Positions 5,043-6,450 of a stretch of 6,450 nucleotides of DNA are shown piece after piece. This DNA is from CAMQVM01 sp044433405 (GTDB lineage Bacteria; Bacteroidota; Bacteroidia; Bacteroidales; Rikenellaceae), in contig JAWXTQ010000123.1 of the NCBI GenBank assembly GCA_044433405.1, positions 1-6,450 of the forward strand. Reading direction: 5' to 3'. Both the position numbers and the translations under genes were made by a program. Each line of letters opens with the position of its first letter. The stretch's first letter is position 1. Below the pieces are notes generated by a model. That model was not told the origin of the DNA, searched no databases, and saw only the letters and a list, made by a program, of their open reading frames with translations.

Positions 5043-6450
5043 TCACCAATCACACCTCCGACTTTTCGGATTGATCCTATTAGCTCCGAAGAGAGTGCTT
5101 TTCTCGTCAAAATTTGGATTCTCGAAATTTTCTACTATCTTTGTTGCAGAAACAAAGCTATAGTTTTCTTTTCCGCCTCCAAGATAATTGGGCTCTTGGG
5201 TTGAAAAGAACTCAATAGCTTTGTTTTTATCAACCCATCTCAACAAACCCTCGTTTATCCAATTCAGAATACTATTTTTACTCTCTTTAGGATACAGGCT
5301 TATGCTGTTTACCTCTACATCTATTTTTCGGCTATCATCACTTTTCCTAACTTGCAAAACAACAACAAAGTTGTTTCCATTTTCAGATAATTCTACCAAA
5401 ACAACTTTTGCTCTTCTTTTTGTCTTACTATCAAAAACAGCTATCGGATTATTTATAGCATTTGGTAGATTTTTTACACTCTCTAACACAAAAGGATGAT
5501 TGCTTTTATACTCTGCCGATGCTTTATCCTCTAGCCTACTAGCACTTAACTCAATTGGCAATCCATCGACCCCAGCTGCACGAAGCACAGCACCAGGCAT
5601 ACCAAGAGCATAAACATGACCTTTAGGCAATGTTCCATTAATTTGCTGTTCTAACTCCTCATTAAACTTGCCATTAACCTGGCTATTATCTCTAAAAAGA
5701 ATATCATCATTCGCACCAGAATACTCACCATTGTTGTCTATGGCGGACTTGATTTGGTTGGAGTTAGACACAATATAATCATTGGCCTCGACCTCGTCGT
5801 ACCTACCACTATCTAAAACATTCAATATGATAACTCCATCGTTATTATCGCCAAAATTACCATTAAAAACATTTTCTACTACTTCATTTACGTTATAATC
5901 AACTCTAGGCGAGTCATTGATTTCAAAATCACTAAACCCTTTGGATTCAGCAAACGACTCGGCTGCCTCATAACTATCAAATAAAGGACTTCCGTTTTCC
6001 TGGTATGCCTCTAATTCATCTCCATATTCGTCAACGTAAGATATAGAAAATTTTCCGTAAGTTTCCCCATCCCATGATGCTCCTTCGAAATCCTCTATGT
6101 ACGGATTTCTGATATTTAAGAATACTTCGTATATCCCTGCTCCTTCTTCTTCGTATGATACATTTTTGCTTTCTCCCGAATAAGAGAACGCATTACGTCT
6201 ATCGCTAGTAAACCACGAGCTACCTTGTGGCGCATCTGAATATTTCTCTCCCTCTCTGTCGTTAAAGATTGAAAAACCACCATCCCTACTGCCATGATAA
6301 ACCACCAGTGGCTCACCGTTTTCGTCTACAACTTTTGATGAATTGGTTTGGAGAAGTGAAAATAATCGCTTATCTTTGTATTCGGTATAAGACGGTAAAG
6401 ATGCGTTCCCCGTTGTTGTAAAACCATGGGCAGCCTCAATGAGGTTGCCT
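5043..6450 (-). CDS. 3' part of a polyvalent-type protein: ADP-ribosyltransferase domain plus MuF-C-like C-terminal domain; N-terminus beyond window
   Basis: The frame is open from base 6449 to a TGA at 5043-5045, giving 468 visible residues. A GTG at 6303-6305 lies inside the sequence ENGEPLVVYHGS and is not the start. Residues 1-48 are a linker. Residues 49-253 resemble the ART domain of polyvalent proteins: VVYHGS with His52, GSSWFTSDRRNAFSYS with Tyr90, GIYEVFLNIRNPY (105-117), DGVIILNV (204-211), and the typical closing DYIVSNSNQIKSA (224-236) and NDDILFRD. ART domains transfer ADP-ribose from NAD+ to a target. Residues 261 to about 440 resemble the MuF-C domain: LPKGHVYALGMPG (274-286), HPFVLESVKNLP (318-329), NNPIAVFDS (333-341), then ILNWINEGLLRWVDK. 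This class is known from phage head-morphogenesis fusions and polyvalent proteins of phages and conjugative elements, probably delivered with the DNA or acting early in a new host. Domain names are recognised by motif only; the target is unknown. Confidence 0.85.
   Translation of the reverse strand, partial: GNLIEAAHGFTTTGNASLPSYTEYKDKRLFSLLQTNSSKVVDENGEPLVVYHGSRDGGFSIFNDREGEKYSDAPQGSSWFTSDRRNAFSYSGESKNVSYEEEGAGIYEVFLNIRNPYIEDFEGASWDGETYGKFSISYVDEYGDELEAYQENGSPLFDSYEAAESFAESKGFSDFEINDSPRVDYNVNEVVENVFNGNFGDNNDGVIILNVLDSGRYDEVEANDYIVSNSNQIKSAIDNNGEYSGANDDILFRDNSQVNGKFNEELEQQINGTLPKGHVYALGMPGAVLRAAGVDGLPIELSASRLEDKASAEYKSNHPFVLESVKNLPNAINNPIAVFDSKTKRRAKVVLVELSENGNNFVVVLQVRKSDDSRKIDVEVNSISLYPKESKNSILNWINEGLLRWVDKNKAIEFFSTQEPNYLGGGKENYSFVSATKIVENFENPNFDEKSTLFGANRINPKSRRCDW

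Noticed and set aside
5188..5499. 103-codon plus-strand open frame
   Set aside because: It lies entirely opposite the MuF-C-like domain, whose minus-strand frame has clear family motifs; the plus-strand translation is low-complexity hydrophobic.
6116..6316. 66-codon minus-strand open frame
   Set aside because: It is an out-of-frame shadow of the ART domain, which is supported by motifs in the longer frame.
6429..6449. Near-perfect 21-base palindrome (GGCAGCCTCA-A-TGAGGTTGCC, one mismatch)
   Set aside because: It lies inside the open coding frame at the very edge of the window, and a single imperfect palindrome can be chance; I would not assign it a function.
1..6450. CRISPR array, rRNA or tRNA genes, riboswitches
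   Set aside because: No regularly spaced repeats of suitable length and no recognisable structured-RNA signature were found by eye.

Overview
This window is AT-rich DNA that looks bacterial and most likely comes from the Bacteroidota, probably the order Bacteroidales. The signs are A/T-rich leaders with no Shine-Dalgarno sequence before the genes, a TATATTTG box of the Bacteroidota sigma type upstream of the first operon gene, the style of the proteins, and an ART/MuF-C polyvalent protein of the kind known from Bacteroidetes phages and conjugative elements. This assignment is an inference, because no rRNA or other marker is present.

Every gene lies on the minus strand, so transcription runs from high to low coordinates. 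Positions 1-4381 hold a tight six-gene housekeeping run with gaps of only 3 to 15 bases. In transcription order it encodes a secreted alkaline-phosphatase-superfamily protein, the cysteine-desulfurase partner SufE, a DUF59/MIP18-type Fe-S assembly factor, a TsaC/YrdC-type threonylcarbamoyl-AMP synthase, a hotdog-fold acyl-CoA thioesterase, and MurB (cut by the left edge just before its C-terminus). A candidate promoter lies about 50 bases upstream of the phosphatase start. SufE and the DUF59 protein plausibly work together in Fe-S cluster assembly. The others serve tRNA modification, acyl-CoA turnover and peptidoglycan precursor synthesis.

Positions 4382-5042 are a 661-base stretch without a convincing gene, but it is structured. 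It holds a compact, cloverleaf-like set of nested palindromes (4548-4673), a second nested hairpin with a related core (4763-4798), a GC-richer stretch with repeated TCGCT-like words (about 4801-4915), and two sets of short direct repeats (4922-4950 and 4977-4993). This looks like the boundary between conserved chromosome and a mobile element.

Positions 5043-6450 are the 3' part of a gene that is open through the right edge of the window. The visible 468 residues contain a linker, an ADP-ribosyltransferase domain of the polyvalent-protein type, and a C-terminal MuF-C-like domain. This is the accessory part of the window and the likeliest place for unusual biology. The second notable point is that the phosphatase seems to have lost several of the metal-binding residues expected of its superfamily.
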